Part shown: piece after piece, positions 1-6,654 of the stretch
Position numbering within the stretch: position 1 is the stretch's first letter
Layout of the letters: every line of letters starts with the position of its first letter
Assembly: GCA_030146365.1 (NCBI GenBank)
Contig: JASLBU010000149.1
Location: forward strand, 1-11,121
Source of the DNA: Candidatus Limnocylindria bacterium
Lineage (GTDB): Bacteria > Chloroflexota > Limnocylindria > QHBO01
Length of the DNA: 11,121 nt
Direction of reading: 5' to 3'
The notes under the pieces: generated by a model
What the model saw: only the letters and a program-made list of their open reading frames with translations
What the model was told of the DNA's origin: nothing
The model's database searches: none
Position numbers and translations under genes: made by a program

Positions 1-345
1 GCCGTCGCGCTCCACGCCCTCGATCTTGATCCGCGGCGCGTCGCGCGGCATGCAGATCACGGCATGGGCACCGAGCAGACGCGCGGCACGCGCCACCGCC
101 TGGGCATGGTTCCCGGACGAGTAGGTCACGACCCCGCGTGCGCGCTCGGCATCGGTCAGTGAGGCGATCTTGTTGTAGGCCCCGCGCATCTTGAACGCGC
201 CGACCGGCTGAAGGGACTCCGGCTTCAGCCAGGTGGTCTCATCCCATTGCAGAAGTGGCGTACGGGTCGCGACGCCGCGGATCCGGTCAGCCGCCTCGCG
301 GATCTCGTCGATGGAGACGATGTGCGGCTCGATTGACACGCTCAT
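1..345 (-). CDS. ilvA: Threonine (serine/threonine) dehydratase, N-terminal part, cut by the window edge
   Basis: PLP-dependent fold-type II deaminase. The family converts threonine to 2-oxobutanoate and ammonia in the cytoplasm, the first step towards isoleucine or a catabolic step. Only the first 115 residues are in the window and the reading frame is open at base 1. Visible are KPESLQPVGAFKMRGAYNK, with the PLP-binding lysine at residue 52 (the family's SFKxRGA motif), and SSGNHAQ at residues 77-83, which grips the cofactor phosphate. The ATG at 345 lies 4 bases after the proS stop, so translation is probably coupled to proS; I see no clear Shine-Dalgarno sequence. The regulatory C-terminus, which would separate the biosynthetic from the catabolic type, is not present. 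A serine racemase or serine dehydratase of the same fold cannot be excluded, so the symbol is a best guess. Confidence 0.86.
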   Translation of the reverse strand, partial: MSVSIEPHIVSIDEIREAADRIRGVATRTPLLQWDETTWLKPESLQPVGAFKMRGAYNKIASLTDAERARGVVTYSSGNHAQAVARAARLLGAHAVICMPRDAPRIKIEGVERDG

Positions 346-349
346 GCGG

Positions 350-1786
350 TCAGTACGCCCGCGCCCAGGTCGCGAGTTCGGTGCCCGGCTTGCCGCAGTG
401 CATGCAGCTCCGGGCGGGATCCTCCGGCTCCAGCGGCAGGAATCGGATCGAGGCCTTGGTCCTGGCGCTGATCTCGGTCTCGCAGGCTCCGTCGCCGCAC
501 CACGCGCCCACCCAGAACCCGCCCTGCTCCGCCACGCCGGTGGCGAACGCGTCGTACGAGGTGATCTCGTGGGTGTTCGCATCGCGGTAGGCAACCGCAT
601 CGGCGTACAGGGCGCGCTGGACCGCGTCCAGCCGGCCGCGCATCCCGGGCGCGATCTCGGCGAGCGCGACCTGCTCCTTGTCACCGCCCAGGCGGCTGGC
701 CAGCACGGCGTGCCCGGAGGCGACGTCGCGTGGACCGAGCTCGATGCGCACGGGTACGCCCTTGAGCTCCCATTCCGCGAACTTGTAGCCGGGTCGGTGC
801 TGGTCCCTGGCGTCGAGGCGGACGCGAACGCCCGCGGAGGCGAGATCCGCGCGCAGCTTCTCCGCCACGCCGAGTACCGAGTCGCGTTCCTCCTCGGTGC
901 GGAAGATCGGCACCACGACGACCTCGACCGGCGCGACCGAGGGCGGCAGGCGCAGACCGGCGTCGTCCCCGTTCGCCATGATCGTCCCGCCCACCATGCG
1001 AGTGCTGAAGCCCCATGAAGTCGCCCACGCGTACTCCGACTCGCCGTCGCGGTTGAGGAACGTCACGTCGTAGGCCTTCGCGAAGTTCTGCCCCAGGAAG
1101 TGCGAGGTCCCGCACTGGAGGGCCTTCGCGTCGCGCATCAGGCCCTCGATGCAGTACGTCTCCACGGCACCGGGAAAGCGCTCGCCCGTCGACTTGCGGC
1201 CCATGTGGACGGGGATGCCGAGCACGTCCTCAGCGACCTGGCGGTAGACCTCCAGCATCTGGAGCGCCTCCGCGGTCGCCTCCTCCGCGGTGGCGTGGGC
1301 GGTGTGGCCCTCCTGCCAGAGGAACTCGCTCGTGCGCAGGAAGAGGCGGGTTCGCATCTCCCAGCGCAGGACGTTGGCCCACTGGTTGTAGAGGAGGGGC
1401 AGGTCCCGGTAGCTCTGGATCCAGCGTTTGTACGTGGACCAGATGATCGACTCCGAAGTCGGCCGGATGGCGAGTGGCTCTTCGAGCTTCTCCCCGCCGC
1501 CGTGCGTGACGACTGCCACCTGGGGCGCGAAGCCCTCGACGTGTGCCGCCTCCCGATCGAGGAGGCTCATGGGGATGAGGAGCGGGAAGTACAGGTTCTC
1601 GTGCCCGGTTGCCTTGAACCGGTCATCCAGCGCGCGCTGCGTCAGCTCCCAGATCGCGTAGCCATGCGGCTTGATGATCATCGAGCCCTTGGCCGGCCCG
1701 TGCTCGGCAAGCTCTGCGCGCTTGACCACCTCGACGTACCAGCCGGGGAAGTCGTCAGCCTGGGAGGGCAGCTTGTTGGTGCTCAT
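350..1786 (-). CDS. proS: Prolyl-tRNA synthetase, archaeal/Thermus type with C-terminal zinc domain
   Basis: Charges tRNA-Pro with proline using ATP; a cytoplasmic class II synthetase of 478 residues, the usual length of the short archaeal/eukaryote-like form. Class II motif 1 is around residues 34-42 (GSMIIKPHG), motif 2 at 140-164 (RWEMRTR through FLWQEGHTAH), and motif 3 at 270-282 (MANGDDAGLRLPP). The anticodon-binding domain starts near residue 287. The C-terminal zinc domain has C430, C435, C461 and C464, and the chain ends in tyrosine, as is typical of this subtype. The editing (INS) domain of the long bacterial form is absent. The ATG at 1786 has no good Shine-Dalgarno sequence, but TAGCAT lies 9 bases upstream. 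It is followed 4 bases later by the threonine dehydratase gene and preceded by the dioxygenase gene 59 bases away. Confidence 0.97.
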   Translation of the reverse strand: MSTNKLPSQADDFPGWYVEVVKRAELAEHGPAKGSMIIKPHGYAIWELTQRALDDRFKATGHENLYFPLLIPMSLLDREAAHVEGFAPQVAVVTHGGGEKLEEPLAIRPTSESIIWSTYKRWIQSYRDLPLLYNQWANVLRWEMRTRLFLRTSEFLWQEGHTAHATAEEATAEALQMLEVYRQVAEDVLGIPVHMGRKSTGERFPGAVETYCIEGLMRDAKALQCGTSHFLGQNFAKAYDVTFLNRDGESEYAWATSWGFSTRMVGGTIMANGDDAGLRLPPSVAPVEVVVVPIFRTEEERDSVLGVAEKLRADLASAGVRVRLDARDQHRPGYKFAEWELKGVPVRIELGPRDVASGHAVLASRLGGDKEQVALAEIAPGMRGRLDAVQRALYADAVAYRDANTHEITSYDAFATGVAEQGGFWVGAWCGDGACETEISARTKASIRFLPLEPEDPARSCMHCGKPGTELATWARAY

Positions 1787-1795
1787 GAGCCACCG

Positions 1796-1801
1796 ATGCT
1801 A
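1796..1801 (-). promoter_or_regulatory. Possible -10 element (TAGCAT) for proS
   Basis: TAGCAT fits TANNNT and lies 9 bases before the proS ATG, which lacks a Shine-Dalgarno sequence. The spacing is a little long for a strictly leaderless start and no -35 element is visible. Confidence 0.25.
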
Positions 1802-1845
1802 CCCGATGCCGATGCGGTGGCCGGCGCGGCCCCCTGCCGCCCGCG

Positions 1846-3012
1846 CTACAGATTGCCCCGTCGTGCCTGCTCGATCTCGATCGCCTCGAAGAGCGCCTTG
1901 AAGTTGCCCACGCCGAAGCCACGCGAGCCGTGGCGCTCGATGATCTCGAAGAAGAACGTCGGGCGGTCCTGCACCGGGCGGGTGAAGATCTGGAGCAGGT
2001 AGCCCTCCTCGTCCCGGTCGGCCTCGATCCCCAGCTCCTCGAGCGTCGCGATCGGCACGCCGACGTCCCCCACCCGATCCGGCAGGGTCTCGTAGTAGGC
2101 GTGGGGCATACCGAGGAACTCGACCCCCCGCTCGCGCAGGACCCGGACGGTCCCCACGATGTCATCCGTCCGGAGCGCGATGTGCTGCGTGCCCGCGTCC
2201 AGGTAGTAGTCGAGGAATTCCTGGATCTGGCTCTTCTTCTTGCCCGCCGCCGGCTCGTTGATCGGGAACTTGATCCGGCCGTTCCCGTTCTGCATCACCT
2301 TGCTCATCAGCGCGGAGTAGTCCGTGTGGATCACCTTGTCGTCGTAGTGGATCAGCTGGGCGAAGCCCAGCACGTTCCGGTAGTAGTCCACGAACCGGTT
2401 CATGTCGCCCAGAGCGACGTTCCCCACGCAGTGGTCCACCTCGAGCAGGCTCTGCCCCGACGCGGCCGCCGGCGGAGCCGTGATGCGGTGATAGCCGGGC
2501 GCGAACGTCCCCTGGTAGTCGGAGCGATCGACGAACGAGTGGACCACGTCGCCGTAGGCGCGGATGGAGCTGCGCCGCAGCGTCCCCTTCTTGCCGACGA
2601 TCTCGGTCGGCTCCAGCGCCGACACCGCGCCCCTCGCCGTGGTTTCCCGCCATGCAGAGGCGGCATCGTCAACGGCGAAGGCGATGTCCTTCACGCCGTC
2701 GCCGTGCCTGGCGACGTGCTCGGCGATCTCGCCGTCCGGGGTCAACGGTGCGGTGAACACGAAGCGGATGTCGTTCTGGACCATCACGAAGCTCGACCGA
2801 TCGCGCACGCCGGTCTCGAGGCCGGCGTATGCCACCGGCGTGAAGCCCCACAAAACCCGGTAGTAGTGCGCGGCCTGCTTCGCGTTGCCGACCCAGAACT
2901 CGACGTGGTCGATGCCTTTGAGCGGCAGGAAGTCCTGCGCCTCGGCGGCGGCGTTCCTGTTGATGATCGCGCCGGCCTGGTTGGCGGCCCCGCGCGACAG
3001 CGTGTCGGTCAT
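1846..3012 (-). CDS. hppD: 4-Hydroxyphenylpyruvate dioxygenase
   Basis: Fe(II)-dependent dioxygenase converting 4-hydroxyphenylpyruvate and O2 to homogentisate and CO2, in tyrosine catabolism or as the entry to tocopherol/plastoquinone-type products. It has 388 residues and two vicinal-oxygen-chelate domains (roughly 30-165 and 188-360). The expected iron ligands are H194 (EVDHCVGN), H277 (AGTQHIAL) and E356 (PTFFFEIIER). The C-terminal helix segment GSRGFGVGNFKALFEAIE is characteristic of HPPD and argues against hydroxymandelate synthase. The ATG at 3012 is chosen because GAAGGGAGA lies 6 bases upstream (3019-3027). No homogentisate dioxygenase, fumarylacetoacetase or prenyltransferase is in the window, so the fate of homogentisate cannot be read here. 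The enzyme implies an aerobic host. Confidence 0.96.
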   Translation of the reverse strand: MTDTLSRGAANQAGAIINRNAAAEAQDFLPLKGIDHVEFWVGNAKQAAHYYRVLWGFTPVAYAGLETGVRDRSSFVMVQNDIRFVFTAPLTPDGEIAEHVARHGDGVKDIAFAVDDAASAWRETTARGAVSALEPTEIVGKKGTLRRSSIRAYGDVVHSFVDRSDYQGTFAPGYHRITAPPAAASGQSLLEVDHCVGNVALGDMNRFVDYYRNVLGFAQLIHYDDKVIHTDYSALMSKVMQNGNGRIKFPINEPAAGKKKSQIQEFLDYYLDAGTQHIALRTDDIVGTVRVLRERGVEFLGMPHAYYETLPDRVGDVGVPIATLEELGIEADRDEEGYLLQIFTRPVQDRPTFFFEIIERHGSRGFGVGNFKALFEAIEIEQARRGNL

Positions 3013-3037
3013 GGGTGGTCTCCCTTCGAGCCAGCGG

Positions 3038-3043
3038 AGGATA
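3038..3043 (-). promoter_or_regulatory. Possible -10 element (TATCCT) for hppD
   Basis: TATCCT sits in the 55-base gap between the nucleoside phosphorylase and hppD. Transcription would start about 7 bases on and leave a short leader containing the hppD ribosome binding site at 3019-3027. No convincing -35 element is seen. Confidence 0.25.
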
Positions 3044-3067
3044 CCGCAGGACCGATGCCGTCTCCGC

Positions 3068-3802
3068 TCAGCGCGGAACCGCTCCCGTGCCGGCGACGAG
3101 CGCCACCTCGATCATGCGGTCGATGGCACGGTCGAGCTCCTCCAGCGGCAGGTAGCTCTCCTCGGTGCTGACCTCCTCCGACAGCACGTCGCTGACCGTA
3201 AGCGCACAGGCGGCCTGCACCGCGGCCCGCGCGGCGAGGAAGAAGAGCGCCGACGCCTCCATCTCGAACGCCAGCACCCCGCGATCCCGCCACCGCTGAG
3301 CGTAGTCGTTGTCCGTGTTGTAGAAGACGTCGACCGAGGCCACCAGCCCGGTCTGCGCCTCCACGCCGGCGGCGGCTGCGGCGTCGACCAGCGAGCGCGT
3401 CAGATCGAAGTCGGCCGCTGGCGCGTACGGCTCGCCATGCAGGTAGGTCCGGGTGGCGCCGTCGACCGGACAGGAGGCCGTGGCGATCACGAGGTCCCCG
3501 GTCCGGAGTCCCATGGCGATGCCGCCGCAGGTGCCCACCCGGATCAGGCGACGCGCGCCGAGTCGCAGCAGCTCCTCCACCACGATGCTCAGGCTCGGCG
3601 TGCCCATCCCGCTGGTCTGGACGCTGACGGGCACGCCGCCATAGGTCCCGGTGAAGCCGAGGAGTCCTCGATGGTCGTTCACCTGGCGAACGGAGCCGGG
3701 GTCGAAGCGCTCCGAGATGCGGCGCGCGCGGTTCGGGTCGCCGGGCAGCAGGACGAGCGGTGCGTAGTCGCCGTCCTCGGCGCGGAGGTGGATCTGTGGC
3801 AT
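3068..3802 (-). CDS. Nucleoside phosphorylase, DeoD/Udp family (probable purine nucleoside phosphorylase)
   Basis: Phosphorolysis of a nucleoside to free base plus (deoxy)ribose-1-phosphate; a cytoplasmic salvage enzyme. Counting from the GTG at 3808, the residues expected for phosphate and substrate binding are present: LLPGDPNRA (G23, R27), NDHRGLLGFTGTY, IRVGTCGG (R90), FEMEAS (181-186) and TVSD (D207). R27, R90 and D207 appear to match R24, R87 and D204 of E. coli DeoD, and the N-terminus (RAEDGDYA) also resembles DeoD. FEMEAS at 181-186 is nearer the uridine phosphorylase wording, so the base preference is uncertain. Start: GTG at 3808 and ATG at 3802 are both in frame. I prefer the ATG (244 residues), because the upstream TAGGCT leaves no room for initiation at the GTG. 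It is divergent from the membrane protein gene at 3861, with 58 bases between them. Confidence 0.88.
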   Translation of the reverse strand: MPQIHLRAEDGDYAPLVLLPGDPNRARRISERFDPGSVRQVNDHRGLLGFTGTYGGVPVSVQTSGMGTPSLSIVVEELLRLGARRLIRVGTCGGIAMGLRTGDLVIATASCPVDGATRTYLHGEPYAPAADFDLTRSLVDAAAAAGVEAQTGLVASVDVFYNTDNDYAQRWRDRGVLAFEMEASALFFLAARAAVQAACALTVSDVLSEEVSTEESYLPLEELDRAIDRMIEVALVAGTGAVPR

Positions 3803-3808
3803 GCGCAC

Positions 3809-3814
3809 AGCCTA
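3809..3814 (-). promoter_or_regulatory. Possible -10 element (TAGGCT) for the nucleoside phosphorylase, leaderless
   Basis: TAGGCT ends 6 bases before the ATG at 3802, the spacing at which transcription would begin on the start codon. This favours the ATG at 3802 over the GTG at 3808, which directly abuts the hexamer. Confidence 0.35.
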
Positions 3815-3860
3815 TCGCAGGACCGCCCGTGGACGGCCGGCGGCGTGCGATGATCGCCGC

Positions 3861-4751
3861 GTGAGCCAGACTCCGCCGAACAACGACGTGACGCAGACGG
3901 CGCAGGACCTGCTCCGGGCTGTCGGCGGCGGCCTGTTCGTCGGCCTGCCCCTGCTGTTCACCATGGAGATGTGGTTCCACTCGTTCCTGATCCCGTCGTG
4001 GAAGATCGTCCTGCTCCTGGCCGTCAGCTTCGTGGTCGTCATCGGCTACAGCGCCGTCAGCGGGTTCCGGCGGGAGCGGACGTGGAGGGAGCTGCTCGTC
4101 GACTCGCTCGAGACGATGGGCATCGCGATGGTGGTCTCGGCCGTGGCGCTCTTCCTGCTCGGCCGGATCGGGCCGGAGGTCGGCCTGCGTGACGCGATCG
4201 GCAAGGTGGCGCTGGAGACGATCCCGGTCGCGTTCGGCGTCTCCCTGGCCAGCAGCCAGCTGGCATCGGCTGACGACGAGGGCGATGCCGACGAGCAGGG
4301 CAGCGCCGCCGGCGATGGCGCCGGCACCGGGACGCTCGGCCGCCTGGTCGTGGCGGCGGGCGGCGCTCTGGTGTTCGCGCTCAACGTCGCGCCGACGGAG
4401 GAGCCCATGCTGCTCGGCGTCGAGGCGCCGTGGTGGCTGCTGGCGCTGGTCGCCGTGTCGACGATGGCGATGACGCTGGCGATCGTGTTCTACGCCGACT
4501 TTCGCGGCGGACGCGCGCGGGACATCCGGGACGGAGCACTCGACCACCCGTTGAGCGAGACGCTCGCGGCGTACGCCATCAGCCTGCTCGTCAGCCTGCT
4601 GCTGCTCTGGTCCTTCGGTCGCACCGAGGGCGCCACGATCGCCGTGATCGCCGGCCAGATGATCATGCTCGCGGTGCTGGCCTCCTTCGGGGCGGCGGCG
4701 GGCCGGCTCCTGCTGGGCGGTGGATCGCCGAGCCGCAAGCAGGAGACCTGA
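3861..4751 (+). CDS. DUF2391 / TIGR02587-type integral membrane protein
   Basis: A multispanning membrane protein of 296 residues with no known function. I assign it from recalled family wording: GGLFVGLPLLFTMEMW near residues 23-38, the KVALETIPVAFGVSLA segment near 115-130, and NVAPTEEP near 175-182. Hydrophobic segments lie roughly at 21-37, 46-66, 86-101, 118-134, 160-176, 190-211, 236-252 and 258-283. An acidic, glycine-rich loop (about 137-158) sits between the fourth and fifth. The GTG at 3861 is chosen because the conserved part begins soon after it; the frame stays open further upstream but would run into the divergent gene. The next gene follows after 3 bases and is the family's usual partner, so the two probably act as one membrane unit. 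No Shine-Dalgarno sequence is obvious. Confidence 0.82.
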   Translation: MSQTPPNNDVTQTAQDLLRAVGGGLFVGLPLLFTMEMWFHSFLIPSWKIVLLLAVSFVVVIGYSAVSGFRRERTWRELLVDSLETMGIAMVVSAVALFLLGRIGPEVGLRDAIGKVALETIPVAFGVSLASSQLASADDEGDADEQGSAAGDGAGTGTLGRLVVAAGGALVFALNVAPTEEPMLLGVEAPWWLLALVAVSTMAMTLAIVFYADFRGGRARDIRDGALDHPLSETLAAYAISLLVSLLLLWSFGRTEGATIAVIAGQMIMLAVLASFGAAAGRLLLGGGSPSRKQET

Positions 4752-4754
4752 CCG

Positions 4755-5129
4755 ATGCGCCAGAACTGGCTCGAATGGGTCGCCCTGGCGGCCAGCGTGG
4801 TCGCCGTGATCGGCGTGGTCGGGTTCCTCGTCGTCGACGGCGTGGCGGACGAGGGCCGGCCGCCGACCCCCGTGGTCGAGCTGCTCGACGCCGAGGCGTA
4901 CATGACCGACCACGGCTGGATCCTGCCCGCCGAGCTGACGAACGACGGCGACACCGCCGCGGAGGCGCTCGGCCTGCGTGCCACCGCCGCCGTGGACGGC
5001 TCGGAGGAGGAGAGCGAGATCTCCGTGGATTACCTGCCCGCGGGAACGGCGGTCAGCGTCAGCTTCGGGTTCAGCGCCGAGCCGGAGGGCGAGGTCACGG
5101 TCCAGGTCATCGGCTTCCGGCTACCCTGA
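4755..5129 (+). CDS. TIGR02588-type small membrane-anchored protein, partner of the DUF2391 protein
   Basis: A 124-residue protein of unknown function. One N-terminal membrane helix lies at about residues 7-28 (WVALAASVVAVIGVVGFLVV). A soluble domain rich in beta-prone sequence follows, containing AELTNDGDTAAEALGL, DYLPAGTAVSVSFGF and the closing VQVIGFRLP. The pattern of anchor plus a small immunoglobulin-like domain facing the outside is my reading of the hydropathy, not a database result. The gene starts 3 bases after the DUF2391 gene, with AGGAGA 8 bases before the ATG (4741-4746), so both come from one transcript. This pairing recurs in unrelated bacteria and supports both assignments. 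Its stop codon is the first TGA of the 9-base tandem repeat at 5127. Confidence 0.8.
   Translation: MRQNWLEWVALAASVVAVIGVVGFLVVDGVADEGRPPTPVVELLDAEAYMTDHGWILPAELTNDGDTAAEALGLRATAAVDGSEEESEISVDYLPAGTAVSVSFGFSAEPEGEVTVQVIGFRLP
5122..5127 (+). promoter_or_regulatory. Possible -10 element (TACCCT) for the phosphatase
   Basis: TACCCT lies across the end of the TIGR02588 gene, 7 bases before the first phosphatase ATG (5135). It could give a leaderless transcript in addition to read-through from upstream. A chance match is quite possible because the site is inside coding sequence. Confidence 0.22.
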
Positions 5130-5161
5130 GCCGAATGAGCCGAATGAGCCGAATGAGCCGA
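5127..5161 (+). repeat. 9-base tandem repeat TGAGCCGAA, nearly four copies, at a gene junction
   Basis: Copies lie at 5127-5135, 5136-5144 and 5145-5153, with a partial copy (TGAGCCGA) at 5154-5161. Each copy carries a TGA in the frame of the upstream TIGR02588 gene (5127, 5136, 5145, 5154), and each full copy creates an ATG in the frame of the downstream phosphatase (5135, 5144, 5153). Because the period is a multiple of three, gain or loss of copies keeps both genes in phase. It only changes the number of spare stops and starts. Confidence 0.95.
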
Positions 5162-5980
5162 TGGGACGGTGAGCTCGCCTTTGCCACCGAGGCCGCCCGT
5201 CGCGCCGGCGCGCTCCTGACCGAGAGCTACGAGCGGCTGGAGCGGATCGACTACAAGAGCAAGCGAGACGTCGTCACGGACGCCGATTACGCATCGGAGC
5301 GGCTCGTCATGGACGCGATCAAGAGCCGGTATCCCGACGACGGGATCCTGGCCGAGGAGTCCGGCGAGCACGCAGGGGTGATCCGCGACGACGGGTCGCA
5401 CAACGGTCGCACGTGGGTCATCGACCCGCTCGATGGGACGGTGAACTACGCGAACGGCATCCCGTTCTACTGTGTGAGCATCGGGCTGGTCGTCGACGAC
5501 GTCCCGACCGTCGGGGTCATCTTCGATCCGGCCCGGGACGACCTCTACGACGCGGTCGCGGACGGTCCGGCACGGCTCGACGGCGAGCCTGTCACCGCCT
5601 CCACGAAGGAGGCCCTCTCCGACTACGTGGTGAGCATGGCTGTGATCGGCCGTGGGGGCCTGAGTCGCGAGCGCCGGATCGCGCCCTCGATCCGCATCCA
5701 TCGGCGTATGGGCAGTGCCGCGCTCGCCCTCGCGTACGTCGCCAACGGCCGGTTCGACGCGTTCGTGCAGAATGGCGGCCTTTCGCCGTGGGACGTGGCG
5801 GCGGCCGGCCTCATCGCCGAGCGGTCCGGGGCGGTCGTCACCGGCGTGACCGGCGGGTCGTGGTGGGATCCGAAGGTGCGAGGGCCCCGGGCGAGCGTGG
5901 TGGCGGCGCCGACCGCCCAGCACGCCGCGTTGCTGGAGATCCTTCGGTCGGTGCGGACGACGGTCCAGGCCCGAAGCTAG
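5135..5980 (+). CDS. Inositol-monophosphatase-family phosphatase
   Basis: Mg2+-dependent, lithium-sensitive-type sugar phosphatase, cytoplasmic; candidate substrates are inositol-1-phosphate, histidinol phosphate, NADP or fructose-1,6-bisphosphate. It has 281 residues from the first ATG, close to the family norm. Visible motifs: DVVTDADYASE (45-55), the metal ligand E74 in AEESGE, WVIDPLDGTVNYANG (94-108) with D97 and D100, and SPWDVAAAGLIAERSG (217-232) with D220. Three in-frame ATGs (5135, 5144, 5153) come from the tandem repeat and give the N-terminus MSRMSRMSRWDG. The first is listed because TACCCT lies 7 bases upstream; the last would give 275 residues and is equally possible. There is no good Shine-Dalgarno sequence. 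It starts 5 bases after the upstream stop. It ends in a TAG inside CTAG, shared with the convergent Nudix gene. Confidence 0.93.
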   Translation: MSRMSRMSRWDGELAFATEAARRAGALLTESYERLERIDYKSKRDVVTDADYASERLVMDAIKSRYPDDGILAEESGEHAGVIRDDGSHNGRTWVIDPLDGTVNYANGIPFYCVSIGLVVDDVPTVGVIFDPARDDLYDAVADGPARLDGEPVTASTKEALSDYVVSMAVIGRGGLSRERRIAPSIRIHRRMGSAALALAYVANGRFDAFVQNGGLSPWDVAAAGLIAERSGAVVTGVTGGSWWDPKVRGPRASVVAAPTAQHAALLEILRSVRTTVQARS

Positions 5981-6654
5981 TCCGCGCCGTCGCCGCCGGC
6001 GTGGCCCAGCACGTGGCCCAGCATCGCCAGCGTGAGCGCGGTGGCTCCCCACACCCGCACGCCGTCATGGCGGTAGGCGCCGGCCCGGAGGCGCATGCCG
6101 CGCACGTGGAACTCCTCGACGCCGATGACGTCCGGGTCGAAGAGGGCGGACAGCGGCAGCTCCACGATGGCCGCCACCTCCGCGTCATGCGGCACGAGCA
6201 TCGGGCGGACGGTAAGTGCGCCGACCACCGGGCGAAGCTCGAAGTTGCTGACGGGGATCCACACCGGGTCGAGCTCGCCGAGAACCGTGACGGCGCTCGG
6301 GTCGAGCCCGATCTCCTCCCACGCCTCCCGGAGCGCGGCCGCCTCGTGCGACGGGTCGGCCGCATCCACCGCGCCACCGGGCAGCGACACCTCCCCGGCA
6401 TGCGCCCGAAGTTCGTCGCGACGGACGGTCAGCGGGATGACGAGCCGGCCGGCCGCGTCGGGATAGAGCGCGAGCAGTGTCGCCGCGGGCCGAGCAGTCG
6501 GGAAGCTGCCCCTGTCGAATCGGCGCCGAGTGACCTGCCCGTCGCGGTCCCGGGGAAGCAGCCGCTCGTCCAGCGGGATCGGGCGGGCCGCGCCCCGGAG
6601 CGCATCGGCGATGGCATCCTGCCATCCAGGCTCAGCGCGTAGTATTCGGTCCAT
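5977..6654 (-). CDS. Nudix hydrolase, CoA pyrophosphatase type
   Basis: Family members hydrolyse CoA and its derivatives to 3',5'-ADP and 4'-phosphopantetheine, with Mg2+ or Mn2+. The protein has 225 residues. The CoA-specific UPF0035 motif is followed directly by the Nudix box: LTVRRDELRAHAGEVSLPGG at residues 75-94, then AALREAWEEIGL at 106-117 with the metal-binding REXXEE core. The ATG at 6654 is chosen because GAGGTGG lies 9 bases upstream (6664-6670) and because homologous sequence begins shortly after it. The start overlaps that of the divergent 148-residue gene within CATG (6652-6655). The stop overlaps that of the phosphatase within CTAG (5977-5980). The C-terminus carries a short LGHVLGHA duplication. 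The exact substrate is an inference from the motif. Confidence 0.92.
   Translation of the reverse strand: MDRILRAEPGWQDAIADALRGAARPIPLDERLLPRDRDGQVTRRRFDRGSFPTARPAATLLALYPDAAGRLVIPLTVRRDELRAHAGEVSLPGGAVDAADPSHEAAALREAWEEIGLDPSAVTVLGELDPVWIPVSNFELRPVVGALTVRPMLVPHDAEVAAIVELPLSALFDPDVIGVEEFHVRGMRLRAGAYRHDGVRVWGATALTLAMLGHVLGHAGGDGAD
6001..6023. repeat. 11-base direct repeat inside the Nudix gene
   Basis: GTGGCCCAGCA occurs at 6001-6011 and 6013-6023, a 12-base period. On the minus strand it encodes LGHVLGHA near the C-terminus of the Nudix protein. It is probably a small in-frame duplication. Confidence 0.8.
6640..6645 (+). promoter_or_regulatory. Possible -10 element (TAGTAT) for the 148-residue protein, leaderless
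   Basis: TAGTAT lies 7 bases before the ATG at 6653 and there is no Shine-Dalgarno sequence. The site falls within the first codons of the divergent Nudix gene. No clear -35 element is visible. Confidence 0.35.

Noticed and set aside
1787..1845. Intrinsic terminator between hppD and proS
   Set aside because: There are short GGCC repeats, but no stable stem followed by a T-run on the minus strand.
1930..3171. Long plus-strand open frame of about 413 codons opposite hppD
   Set aside because: It is the antisense shadow of a convincing dioxygenase gene. Its arginine-, histidine- and valine-rich composition matches no family and is typical of GC-rich shadow frames.
3009..4913. Minus-strand open frame of about 634 codons across the nucleoside phosphorylase and the DUF2391 gene
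   Set aside because: It crosses two real genes in the wrong frame or strand and has low-complexity Arg/Asp/His-rich sequence. GC-rich DNA leaves such frames open by chance.
5127..5161. Possible CRISPR-like or operator repeat
   Set aside because: The units are contiguous 9-mers without spacers and not palindromic. They read as a slippage product at a gene junction.
5030..6052. Minus-strand open frame of about 340 codons opposite the phosphatase
   Set aside because: It overlaps the inositol-monophosphatase-family gene, which has all its metal-binding motifs, so it is a shadow.
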